A stretch of 64,000 nucleotides of DNA. Source: a bacterium. Lineage in GTDB: Bacteria; Electryoneota; RPQS01. Shown here piece after piece: positions 8,138-16,318 of this stretch (positions are counted from its first letter, which is position 1; every line of letters starts with the position of its first letter). The position numbers were made by a program, and so were the translations under genes. The stretch covers positions 1 to 64,000 of the forward strand of contig JABWCQ010000014.1 in assembly GCA_013360195.1 (NCBI GenBank), read 5' to 3'. The notes under the pieces are model-generated. The model was not told where the DNA came from, did not search any database, and was given only the letters and a program-made list of their open reading frames with translations.

Positions 8138-8707
8138 TTGACCCAGGACCTCGCACTATCGTTACTTCGCGGCTGCGGCGCCTTTCTCGAAGGTCACTTT
8201 CTGCTCTCGAGCGGACGGCACAGCAACGTCTATGTGGAAAAATTCCGTCTGCTCGAACAGCCCCGATTGACTGAACAGTTTGGCCGTGTTATCGCCGATC
8301 ACTTTCGCTCGGCTGATCCCGATCTCGTCGTCGGCCCGCTCACCGGCGGTGTCCTCGTCGCACACGAAGTCGGCAAAGACCTCGGATCTCGCATCGCTTT
8401 CCCTGAGCGTATTGACGGTCGCATGGAATGGCGGCGCGGGTTTGCGATTCAACCCGGCCAGCGTGTTCTCATTTGCGAAGATGTCATCACCACCGGCCTG
8501 TCCGTCGGTGAAGTTAAGCAAGCCGTCGAACGCGAAGGCGGCAGCGTCATCGGCATCGGCACGCTGATTCAGCGCGGCGAAATTGACCTCACGCCCACGC
8601 CGTTCGCAGTGGTGAAACTCGCTCTCGATTCCTTCACACCGGACGAATGCCCGCTTTGCAAGCAAGGCATTCCGCTGACCAAGCGCGGTAGCCGGACAAC
8701 CGTTTGA
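8138..8707 (+). CDS. pyrE: Orotate phosphoribosyltransferase
   Basis: The 189-residue protein has the PRPP-binding motif ICEDVITTG (residues 112-120) and an N-terminal substrate loop (LLSSGRHSNVYV) typical of PyrE, which joins orotate to PRPP to give OMP. A C-terminal CPLC pair (near residue 173) is seen in many PyrE proteins of the thermophile/FCB type. The start is a TTG at 8138; no in-frame ATG or GTG lies closer and there is no clear ribosome site. With pyrF upstream it completes UMP synthesis. Confidence 0.9.
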   Translation: MTQDLALSLLRGCGAFLEGHFLLSSGRHSNVYVEKFRLLEQPRLTEQFGRVIADHFRSADPDLVVGPLTGGVLVAHEVGKDLGSRIAFPERIDGRMEWRRGFAIQPGQRVLICEDVITTGLSVGEVKQAVEREGGSVIGIGTLIQRGEIDLTPTPFAVVKLALDSFTPDECPLCKQGIPLTKRGSRTTV

Positions 8708-8710
8708 ACT

Positions 8711-9028
8711 ATGACTTGCACCGTTTGCGGCTCTTCAATTCCACAAGGCTCGCAGTTCTGCTCCAAATGCGGAACTGAAGTCGGCGCGCATGCCCGGCCT
8801 GTTGTAGTGGTCCAGCCTCCGCGTGAACGGCAATGGCACCCCGGCATTGCCGCGGTTTTGAGCTTCTTCTTCCCCGGTGTCGGTCAAATCTACCGCGGCA
8901 AAATTCTGCGCGGTCTGCTCTGGATGGCCGCTGTGGCAGTCGGTTATTGGTTGCTCATCGTCCCCGGCTTGGTACTCCACCTGCTGTGCATCATCAATGC
9001 CTACGCCGGCGACCCCTATAAACGATAG
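8711..9028 (+). CDS. Small zinc-ribbon membrane protein (TM2/DUF5683-like)
   Basis: This 105-residue protein has an N-terminal zinc ribbon (CTVCGSS, then FCSKCGTE) and two membrane segments (about residues 45-65 and 68-92). The segment VLSFFFPGVGQIYRGKILRG resembles the conserved hairpin of TM2-like proteins. The ATG lies 3 bases after the pyrE stop, and the stop is followed after 10 bases by the next zinc-ribbon gene. The function is unknown; the shared ribbon with both RDD neighbours suggests a common partner or sensing role. Confidence 0.75.
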   Translation: MTCTVCGSSIPQGSQFCSKCGTEVGAHARPVVVVQPPRERQWHPGIAAVLSFFFPGVGQIYRGKILRGLLWMAAVAVGYWLLIVPGLVLHLLCIINAYAGDPYKR

Positions 9029-9038
9029 GAGTACGAAC

Positions 9039-9551
9039 ATGTTCTGCCCTCATTGCGGAAAACCCAATCCCGACGACGCGCAATACTGTCAGATTTGCGG
9101 CCGCGAACTTTCCAACGCCGCAACTCAGGCCACCGCACAGGCACAGCAGTCCATCAATATCGCTCCGGTTCAGTATGCCGGATTCTGGCGCCGCGTGCTG
9201 GCCTCGCTGATTGACGGAATTCTGCTCTCGCTCGTCACCGGGTCATTCACATGGGTGGTTGACTTCGGCGACTTCAAAGTCAGCTACGGACTTGGAGTTG
9301 TCGTTCAATGGCTCTATTACGCGCTCCTGGAAAGCTCAAACTATCAGGCCACGCTCGGCAAAATGGCCATCGGCATCGTCGTCACGGATGAACAATATCG
9401 CCGCATCACCTTTGGCCGCGCCACCGGTCGATTTTTCGGCAAATTCCTGAGCGCGGTGATTCTCGGTATCGGCTTCATGATGGCCGGATTCACCCAGAAG
9501 AAGCAGGCCTTGCACGACGTTCTGGCCGGAACTCTGGTCGTTCAAAAGTAA
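9039..9551 (+). CDS. Zinc-ribbon plus RDD-domain membrane protein, paralogue of 7499-8119
   Basis: The 170-residue protein has a zinc ribbon (FCPHCGKPN, then YCQICGREL) and an RDD domain (YAGFWRRVLASLIDG, then KQALHDVLAGTLVV). The start at 9039 has AGGAG 7 bases upstream and overlaps no other gene; the frame is open upstream but runs inside the previous gene. It is shorter than its paralogue because the Pro-rich linker and one membrane loop are reduced. The pair probably arose by duplication within the operon. Confidence 0.82.
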   Translation: MFCPHCGKPNPDDAQYCQICGRELSNAATQATAQAQQSINIAPVQYAGFWRRVLASLIDGILLSLVTGSFTWVVDFGDFKVSYGLGVVVQWLYYALLESSNYQATLGKMAIGIVVTDEQYRRITFGRATGRFFGKFLSAVILGIGFMMAGFTQKKQALHDVLAGTLVVQK

Positions 9552-9601
9552 CTATAAAGCGAAGACTACTGTTGACAGTTCCACACGGTCGCGTCAGCGC
9601 A

Positions 9602-10378
9602 ATGGGTCCAGCGTTCACGCTGGCCGTTCTCGCCTCCGGCTCAAAGGCTAACGCGCTGCTTCTGCGTGAAGGCAACACCCGCATCCTCATTGATGCTGGT
9701 CTCGGCATTCGCGGGCTGATGTTTGCAATGCAGCAAATCGGTGAGAACGTGATGAATGTCAACGCGGTGTTCATCACCCACGAGCATACCGACCACACTC
9801 GCGGACTGAACAGTCTCCTGAAGAAGTCCGGCGCGCCCGTCTATGCGACGGCGGGAACACTCACCGCTCTCTCGCCCGGTTTCATGCGCGCGCAGCGTGC
9901 CTTTCCCATGAACGGCTCAGCCGTTGATGTCGGCCCTTTCAATGTCCGTGCGCTGCCGATTCTGCACGATGCCGCCGAACCGGTTGCCTATCAGATTCAT
10001 TGCGGCAGCGAAGTCGTTACCGTCGCAACCGATTTGGGCGAAGTGCCCGCGGAACTGCATCAGGCCTTCTCCGAATCCACCGTGGCCGTGATTGAGAGCA
10101 ACCATGACGAGGAAATGCTCCGTACCGGACCCTATCCCGAGCTCTTGAAAATTCGCATCGCAGGCAGCACCGGCCACCTGTCCAACCGTCAGACCGCCGA
10201 TGTGCTCCGCGACTGCACGAACAGAACCATGAAGCACGTCGTGCTTGCGCATCTCTCCGAAGAAAACAACCATCCGCTGCTCGCGCACGATTGCGCGCGC
10301 GGCGCGCTGGAGAACAATCCCGACATCTCCGTGCATCTTACGGCACAGAGAACGCTCGGACCGATTTTGACACTATAA
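9602..10378 (+). CDS. WalJ/YycJ-like metallo-beta-lactamase-fold hydrolase
   Basis: The 258-residue protein opens with TLAVLASGSKANALLL and carries the metal-binding THEHTDH motif (His60, His62, Asp64, His65) of the metallo-beta-lactamase fold. The N-terminal ASGS.xNA pattern is typical of the YycJ/WalJ family, proposed DNA- or RNA-processing exonucleases. Further metal ligands are likely at HDA (mid-protein) and in the C-terminal VLAHLSEENNHP. I chose ATG 9602; a TTG at 9572 is possible. It follows the zinc-ribbon RDD gene by 50 bases. Confidence 0.82.
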   Translation: MGPAFTLAVLASGSKANALLLREGNTRILIDAGLGIRGLMFAMQQIGENVMNVNAVFITHEHTDHTRGLNSLLKKSGAPVYATAGTLTALSPGFMRAQRAFPMNGSAVDVGPFNVRALPILHDAAEPVAYQIHCGSEVVTVATDLGEVPAELHQAFSESTVAVIESNHDEEMLRTGPYPELLKIRIAGSTGHLSNRQTADVLRDCTNRTMKHVVLAHLSEENNHPLLAHDCARGALENNPDISVHLTAQRTLGPILTL

Positions 10379-10416
10379 ACCAATTCAAATAACTCCCGTC
10401 AAAGGAAGAAGCCTCC

Positions 10417-11106
10417 ATGAAATCACTGTTGATTGTCCTGATTGCCGCGGGCGTTGCGTTCGCGGGCTGCTCAAAATCTGAAAAGCCTGCCGATACCGCC
10501 GCAAAGAAGGAGGAACCGAAAAAGACCGAAGTTCAAAACACTCAGGAGCAAGCGAAACCCGTGTCCGAATCTCCCAAGCTCGAAAAATGGCCTGCCGATT
10601 ATCCGGTGGATGGTGATAGTGTGGCTGTGATTGAAATCGAACAGGAAGGCGGCCCCATCAAGGGCACCATCGTCTGTGAGTTCTATCCCGACAAAGCCCC
10701 CAATCACGTACGCAACTTCAAATATCTCGCCAGCAACAATTTCTACAACGGCGTGATCTTCCACCGTGTCATCAAAAACTTTATGATTCAGGGCGGCGAC
10801 CCCACCGGCACAGGTCAGGGCGGCCCCGGCTGGACCGTGAACGCGGAGTTCAACGACCGCAAGCATGAACCGGGCACTCTCTCCATGGCTCGCACACCCG
10901 ACCCCAACAGCGCCGGCTCGCAGTTCTTCATCTGCCATGTCGCCACGCCGCACCTCGATAATCAATACACCGTCTTCGGCAAGACCATCAAGGGTATGGA
11001 AATCGTTGACGCCATCGCCAATACGCCTGTGCAGGGCTCTACCCCGCTCAACAAGGTCAAAATGAAGTCCGTCAAGATTATGAGCCGTGCTCAGGCCGGT
11101 CTGTAA
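10417..11106 (+). CDS. Lipoprotein cyclophilin-type peptidyl-prolyl isomerase
   Basis: The 229-residue protein has a signal peptide and lipobox (GVAFAGC, Cys18), a Lys/Glu-rich linker, and a cyclophilin domain from about residue 65. Key cyclophilin segments include the catalytic Arg in FHRVIKNFMIQGGD, then MARTPDPNSAGSQFFI and the HLDNQYTVFG motif. It should catalyse cis-trans proline isomerisation during folding of exported proteins. A ribosome site (AGGAAG) lies upstream of ATG 10417. A bidirectional terminator follows. Confidence 0.92.
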   Translation: MKSLLIVLIAAGVAFAGCSKSEKPADTAAKKEEPKKTEVQNTQEQAKPVSESPKLEKWPADYPVDGDSVAVIEIEQEGGPIKGTIVCEFYPDKAPNHVRNFKYLASNNFYNGVIFHRVIKNFMIQGGDPTGTGQGGPGWTVNAEFNDRKHEPGTLSMARTPDPNSAGSQFFICHVATPHLDNQYTVFGKTIKGMEIVDAIANTPVQGSTPLNKVKMKSVKIMSRAQAGL

Positions 11107-11161
11107 GATTTTCAACACTCGCCGTTGTGGGTCTCAACGCCCGCATTGGCAATGAAAACAG

Positions 11162-11192
11162 AACAGCCGCAGAATTTCTGCGGCTGTTTTAC
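11162..11192. terminator. Bidirectional terminator between convergent genes
   Basis: A perfect 13-bp stem (AACAGCCGCAGAA with TTCTGCGGCTGTT) has a one-base spacer and is followed by TTTTA. It lies between the cyclophilin gene and the convergent minus-strand T9SS-substrate gene, and probably serves both. Confidence 0.7.
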
Positions 11193-11218
11193 ATTGGCGA
11201 GTTTCCAAGTCCTCGCGC

Positions 11219-13252
11219 CTACTTCAGCAAAATTGCCTTGTGCATGGATTGAAATCCGTCGCCGCTCAAAACCACGATGTATGTCCCGGTGGCAAGCTGT
11301 GAGCCGTCCCACATCACACGATGTTCACCTTGCGATTGCACACCGTTCACAAGCTCTTCCACTAGTCTGCCTTGCAGGTCAAAGGCACGCAGACTCACCT
11401 GCGCCGACTGTGGAAGAGAATAAGTCAGCGTGGTCATGCTGTTGAACGGATTGGGATACCCGGTCAGCACGTCGAACGCCGTCGGTAAAGCCCTGTCCTC
11501 CGCCGAACTCACCAACATTCCGTTACCCGACAAAGACACAAATACTGTCCCCGCGCTGCTCTCAATCACCAGCTCGCCTTCCGAAATTCCGCTCCTATTC
11601 GCGGCGAAAACAACGTTAACGGTCTGATTGCTTCCGGCGGTCAGAAAAAACGGCGCTGCCTCAAATGCGAAGTCCGGATTATCGCAGCTGAAATTTCTCA
11701 CGAACAGCGTGTCCGGCCCGTCGCTGAAAATTCTGAAGCTCAATTCCTGACTGAGACCAACCGGCACATCGCCGAAATCAAGCTCCGTGCGGCTCAGCCG
11801 GAGCGTCCCTTGTGTGATGTGAAAGTCCGTGTCACTGACATCAAACACCGACGGATTGGCCGCATCTTCAATCCATATCCGGCACTGTGATGCCGCCGGG
11901 CCGCTCACGGTAAAACTTGCGCTGCCTGTGTCCGGTATATTCAGTAATTCTGGAATCGTCTCCCAATCGCCGTCAGGGAAATTCCGGTTCAACCGGATAG
12001 TCACCGCACCTGTGTAGTCCGCCGATGTCCAAGTAATCGTCTGCGTGGTCAGACTGTTCCAGTTTTCGCCTCCTGCGGGTGCAGTCAGATTCAGCCAGTC
12101 TCCGTTGCCGAATCCCACCAGCCACACATCGTCCAGCCCTGAACCGAACGAATACGTCTCTCCGGCCAGCACGATATTGCCGTTGTTATCAATGGTCACT
12201 CCGTTGGCCATGTCCTGACCGATTCCTCCGGCAATTCCCTCCTGCATCACCGCTCCGTCGCCGTCAACGGTTACAAACCAGAATTGTTCCGAGCCCGCGC
12301 TCCAGCCCCGGCTTCTGAATCCCGCCAGTATAAACTCGCCTTGGCTCGTTTGCATCATCGCGTTGCATTCGTCATGGTATTGAAAGCCGTAGCTTCGCGT
12401 CCACAGCGTGTCTCCGCTCTCATTCAGCCGCACCAGCCAAAAGTCATCGTCCCCGTCTCTGAACTCGCGCCACTTTCCCGCCACTGCAAAACCGCCGTCA
12501 AACGTCTGCACAATCGTGCGCCCGCCTTCGCCCCATTCACCCCCGTAAGAGCGCGCCCACAAACTGTCGCCCGCGCTGTTCGTTCGCACCACCCACACAT
12601 CCGACCGTCCCGCGCTGAAGGAATTGGTATTGCCCGTCATCGCATAGCCGCCGTCGTCTGTGGCGATGACGCTCATGCACTGATCATAGTCACTGCCTCC
12701 GAACGTTCTCTGCCACTCATGATTTCCCAGCGAATCTGTTTTGACAAGCCAGAATTGATCCAATTGCGCGCTCGTGCCTTTGACTCCGCCGAGAATGAAT
12801 CCGTCGTCTTGAGTCAAATCAATCGTCGTCAGCCAATCATAGGATGATGTCCCGAATGTCCGGTTCCACACCATGTTTCCTTCTGCATCCGTCTTGATGA
12901 GCCAGCCATCCGCACTGCCCGCGCCTTGCGATTGTGTCATACCCGCAATTACAAGTCCGCCGTCCACCGTTTGCTTGACCGACCAGCCTTGGTCAATGCC
13001 GCTGCCGCCAAAGGTTCTCGACCATAACAGCGTGTGCTCGCTGTCATATTTTAGAAGCCAGACATCGCCTGCTCCCGCGCCGAACGATGCCGTCGAGCCG
13101 ACAACGATTAAGCCACCATCGTCAGTGCGCTGAATCGACTGCGCCCGATCATGTTGAATTCCGCCGCTGACCGTCGCCCAAATACTATCCACTTGCGCGA
13201 AGCAAGTCACAGATGAAACGAAAAGTGTGCACAAGAAAATGAAGTTCTGCAT
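11219..13252 (-). CDS. Secreted beta-propeller-like protein with T9SS C-terminal sorting domain
   Basis: The 677-residue protein starts with a signal peptide (MQNFIFLCTLFVSSVTCFAQ). Residues about 25-340 hold seven or so repeats of a propeller-like unit (marker DGGLIVVGSTASFGAG, then DVWLLK). Next come a beta-sandwich region, a choice-of-anchor/ASPM-SPD-2-like domain (LDFGDVPVG) and a C-terminal T9SS sorting domain (GYPNPFNSMTTLTYSLP to SMHKAILLK). It should be exported by the type IX system and anchored or released at the cell surface. The frame is open to 13531, but only the Met at 13252 precedes a signal peptide. Confidence 0.85.
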   Translation of the reverse strand: MQNFIFLCTLFVSSVTCFAQVDSIWATVSGGIQHDRAQSIQRTDDGGLIVVGSTASFGAGAGDVWLLKYDSEHTLLWSRTFGGSGIDQGWSVKQTVDGGLVIAGMTQSQGAGSADGWLIKTDAEGNMVWNRTFGTSSYDWLTTIDLTQDDGFILGGVKGTSAQLDQFWLVKTDSLGNHEWQRTFGGSDYDQCMSVIATDDGGYAMTGNTNSFSAGRSDVWVVRTNSAGDSLWARSYGGEWGEGGRTIVQTFDGGFAVAGKWREFRDGDDDFWLVRLNESGDTLWTRSYGFQYHDECNAMMQTSQGEFILAGFRSRGWSAGSEQFWFVTVDGDGAVMQEGIAGGIGQDMANGVTIDNNGNIVLAGETYSFGSGLDDVWLVGFGNGDWLNLTAPAGGENWNSLTTQTITWTSADYTGAVTIRLNRNFPDGDWETIPELLNIPDTGSASFTVSGPAASQCRIWIEDAANPSVFDVSDTDFHITQGTLRLSRTELDFGDVPVGLSQELSFRIFSDGPDTLFVRNFSCDNPDFAFEAAPFFLTAGSNQTVNVVFAANRSGISEGELVIESSAGTVFVSLSGNGMLVSSAEDRALPTAFDVLTGYPNPFNSMTTLTYSLPQSAQVSLRAFDLQGRLVEELVNGVQSQGEHRVMWDGSQLATGTYIVVLSGDGFQSMHKAILLK

Positions 13253-13675
13253 GAGTGAAGCTGCTTGAATGACCGGAAACACCATCGAAGATGAATCTCT
13301 ATTTGGCAACCCTTGTGCCAGCCTCCGGAACTTCTGGCAATGCTTTCCTCTAACGTAATGTTTTACAAAGTTTTCCTCACAAATTCCGGGACATGTGTAC
13401 ATGCAAAATGCTGTAGCACGAACAAGTATTTTTCTGGGGCGGAAAGGACTCACTGTGGCATCGTTGCCCGACACTCCGCCGGAATCTGAACTTGCGATAC
13501 TACCACCTCCGGACTCGCGTTCCGTTGCCATAAATAAATGATTATATTGGATTAAACAATTTTCAAGAAATTAGCTTGTACCGCTTGCACCATTGGTGCA
13601 AACTGTATTATTATGTTTATCACCATGGCATCATGAGCAATTGAAGTTTAATGTGCAGTTTTGGGGAGAATAAGG
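13253..13675. other. 423-base intergenic region between divergent surface-protein genes
   Basis: The left half is an open but non-conserved extension of the minus-strand gene. On the minus strand a TATAAT lies near 13548-13553 and could start a long leader for the 11219-13252 gene. The right part holds the dyad described at 13585. I see no other gene here. Confidence 0.4.
13585..13614 (+). promoter_or_regulatory. Dyad TTGCACCATTGGTGCAA with downstream TATTAT, upstream of the first PLDQG gene
   Basis: A perfect 8+1+8 dyad at 13585-13601 is followed by TATTAT at 13609-13614. The first half, TTGCAC, sits 18 bases from this hexamer, so the dyad could overlap a -35 box and act as an operator. The same dyad with the same 18-base spacing to TATTAT occurs before the next paralogue (16227-16256), where it is part of a terminator hairpin. 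Whether it is a promoter-operator or a decayed terminator copy is unclear. Confidence 0.4.
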
Positions 13676-16195
13676 ATGAGAAAATCGAATCGTTCGTGGT
13701 TTATGTGTTGCGCTATCAGCTTCTCTCTGAACGCGGTGGCCGCAGAAGAAGAGCAATCGCGGTATCGAAATGACCCTCTTGACCAGGGCGGCGAAGCCTG
13801 CGCCAACGCTACCCCCATTAACTCACTTCCATTCTGTGACACCGGGACGACGGTAGGTTACGTTGATAATTACGCGTCAACATGCGCCCCGGGCCTTCAC
13901 GCTCCCGATGTCGTTTACACAATGTTCGTAGCATCAACCAGAACGGTGACCTTCTCGCTCTGCGGTTCGGCTTACAATACGGCATTGACAGTCTGGCGTC
14001 ATTGCCCAAGTTCCGGCGGTACACTCGTCTGCTGCAGCAACGATATCTGCGGAGACGATGCCTGCTGCGCAGTAACCCTTACACCCGGAGCACCGTACTA
14101 CATCGTTGTCGACGGAGGCTCCACTGCGGATATGTCGGGGGATTATTTCTTCAACGTTTTGGATGGTGCAGACGTCTGTCCGAACACGCCTTGCCCGCCG
14201 GATTTCTGTGCGTACGACTCGATTGACACCGAACCGAACAACAGCTGTTTGGACCCAAGCGGTATCGCGTCCTGCGGTGATACGCTCTGCGGTTTCATGG
14301 AACCGAACAGCAACGATTTTCATTACTTTGTCATCGGCGGAAACGGTTGGAGCAATGTCACCATTGATGTGTTCGGCAACGATACTCCCGGTTGGTATCC
14401 TTACGATCGTGGCTTGAATCCCCGCGTCGAAATCCAAAGTTGCTCACAAGTCTATGCGGCGGACAGTGACGGTGGTGTTGGCAACGATGCGCGTATTGAA
14501 AATTACTGCCTTGCCGCCGGAGTTTACCTGCTGCATGTGTCCGCCGAACCTCAATCCAACAGTGGCCCATACCTCATTGCGATTAGCTGTGAGCCTTGCA
14601 CGACAGCCTGCACTTATTCGAACCTTGACTACGAACCTGCCAACAGCGATTGCAATAATCCGATGGTAGCCATCGAATGCGGCGACACACTTTGCGGCGC
14701 ACTGATAGCCTTGGACACTTTGGATTATTACCGACTTGATATCACCGGTGCGGGCTTGCAAACATTAACCATTGATATTTTCGGTAACGACACTCCGGGC
14801 TACTTCCCCTTCGGTCAAGGGCTGGATCCGAAAATCACGTTGTTGGCAACTCCCTGTTTCAATTCAATCGCCGTTGATTTTGATGGCGGTGTCGGCGAAG
14901 ATGCGCGGCTCATTGCCGACAGTCTCACGGCTGGCACATATCACTTGGTCGTCGAAAGCGCGTTCAACACGCCGGGCGGGCCATATGTCATGGCTATAGA
15001 TTGCAGAGATGCGACCTGTAACTATCCCAATCTTGACATTGAGCCCAACGGCACCTGCAACGGCGGCGGCGGCGGAACGATAATCTTAGGCGACACCGTG
15101 TGTGGAAATCAGGAACTCGGCAGCAACGATTACTACTTCTTCGAAGTCCCCGGCCCCACCTGCAAATTAGTTTCGATTGATGCTTTCGGTGATGACACAC
15201 CGGGATTTTATCCCTTTGGACTGGGCATGAATTCCGCATTGACGCTTTATGCCTTGACTCCCGGCTGCGCTCCGTTGGCAAGTGATCAAAACAGCGGTAT
15301 TGGCGAAGATGCGCGGCTCGATTCCATCTGTCTCGAACCGGGGCGTTATCGGTTATTGGTGACCGCTGAGCCGCAAGGAGTAAGCTCCGGCCCGTATGTC
15401 GTTGCGACTTCTTACACGCTCTGCGCCTGCGCAACCTGTGACTATCCCAACGGCGATATTGAAGCCAATAACAACTCCTGCGCAAACTACGGCGGCGGCT
15501 CTATCACTTGTGGCGACACCGTTTGCGGATTAATCACCGCCGATACCGGACCCGATCACCTGAATTTCACCGTATTGGGGTTTGAATGCAAACTGGTCAC
15601 TATTGACGCCTTCGGTGACGATACTCCCGGCTTTTATCCCTTCGGACAGGGGTTGAATTCACACCTGATTCTCTACGATGACACGACCTGTGTCCCGATT
15701 ATTCAGGATGACAATGATGGCGTCGGCAGTGATGCGCGAGTGCAAGTCTGTCTTGACCCCGGCACCTATCGCCTGCGCGTCTCAAACGGCACCAGCGGCA
15801 CAACCGGGCCATGGATAATCGCGACAAGCTGCTCGCCCTGTGTATTGCCTCCGTGTCCAGAGCCGGACAGCGTAGTGATCGTTTATCCTGCTCAAAATGG
15901 GTTCGGCAATCCATTTCAGGATATCGAACTGCAATGGCCGCCTGTTCCCGGAGCGATTGATTACCAAATCTATGGCACAGACGACAACAACGACCCGCTC
16001 ATCGTCACTCCGGCCAATTTTCTCGGCTCAGCAACCGGCACTCACTTCGTGCACGAAAACATTGTATCACTGAGCGACGCCGTCTGGATTTACCAGGTTG
16101 TCACCGTCTGCTTCGATGGCGACCCTTGTGCACCGGCGCCGCCCGCAGCCCGAAAGCCCGAAATGAATCCGGTTTCGCCCCCTTTGACCAGGTAG
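13676..16195 (+). CDS. Secreted Cys-rich repeat protein, PLDQG family, member 1
   Basis: The 839-residue protein has a signal peptide, then NDPLDQGGEACA (about residues 32-43) and a Cys-rich beta domain resembling bacterial pre-peptidase C-terminal (PPC) domains (VVYTM, CGSAYNTALTVW, YYIVVDGG). Four repeats of about 130 residues follow, each with D.EPN, CGDT.CG, a conserved DDTPGFYPFGQGLN-type loop, GEDAR and GPY. A fibronectin-like domain ends the protein. No T9SS sorting domain is present. The ATG at 13676 has GGGGAG about 8 bases upstream. Adhesive or surface-layer roles are inferred only from plan. The next gene is a close tandem paralogue. Confidence 0.82.
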   Translation: MRKSNRSWFMCCAISFSLNAVAAEEEQSRYRNDPLDQGGEACANATPINSLPFCDTGTTVGYVDNYASTCAPGLHAPDVVYTMFVASTRTVTFSLCGSAYNTALTVWRHCPSSGGTLVCCSNDICGDDACCAVTLTPGAPYYIVVDGGSTADMSGDYFFNVLDGADVCPNTPCPPDFCAYDSIDTEPNNSCLDPSGIASCGDTLCGFMEPNSNDFHYFVIGGNGWSNVTIDVFGNDTPGWYPYDRGLNPRVEIQSCSQVYAADSDGGVGNDARIENYCLAAGVYLLHVSAEPQSNSGPYLIAISCEPCTTACTYSNLDYEPANSDCNNPMVAIECGDTLCGALIALDTLDYYRLDITGAGLQTLTIDIFGNDTPGYFPFGQGLDPKITLLATPCFNSIAVDFDGGVGEDARLIADSLTAGTYHLVVESAFNTPGGPYVMAIDCRDATCNYPNLDIEPNGTCNGGGGGTIILGDTVCGNQELGSNDYYFFEVPGPTCKLVSIDAFGDDTPGFYPFGLGMNSALTLYALTPGCAPLASDQNSGIGEDARLDSICLEPGRYRLLVTAEPQGVSSGPYVVATSYTLCACATCDYPNGDIEANNNSCANYGGGSITCGDTVCGLITADTGPDHLNFTVLGFECKLVTIDAFGDDTPGFYPFGQGLNSHLILYDDTTCVPIIQDDNDGVGSDARVQVCLDPGTYRLRVSNGTSGTTGPWIIATSCSPCVLPPCPEPDSVVIVYPAQNGFGNPFQDIELQWPPVPGAIDYQIYGTDDNNDPLIVTPANFLGSATGTHFVHENIVSLSDAVWIYQVVTVCFDGDPCAPAPPAARKPEMNPVSPPLTR

Positions 16196-16220
16196 GTACA
16201 AACTTCACAAAGTCCCCCAG

Positions 16221-16256
16221 AACAGCTTGCACCATTGGTGCAAGCTGTTTTATTAT
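16221..16256 (+). terminator. Terminator hairpin containing the TTGCACCATTGGTGCAA dyad
   Basis: A perfect 13-bp stem (AACAGCTTGCACC with GGTGCAAGCTGTT) with a 3-base loop is followed by TTTATTAT, so it should terminate the first PLDQG gene. The same dyad core occurs at 13585, upstream of that gene, which suggests that gene and spacer were duplicated together. TATTAT at 16251-16256 may also serve as a -10 for the next gene. Confidence 0.7.
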
Positions 16257-16318
16257 AGAGTATAGAACGGCACCTTGTGAATATTTGGCAAAATATGACT
16301 AAACTGGGAGAAATCAAG

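Noticed and set aside
11219-13531. Longer reading of the minus-strand T9SS protein from 13531
   Set aside because: The extra 93 residues are Ser/Gly/Arg-rich with scattered Cys and place the signal peptide internally; the Met at 13252 fits export better.
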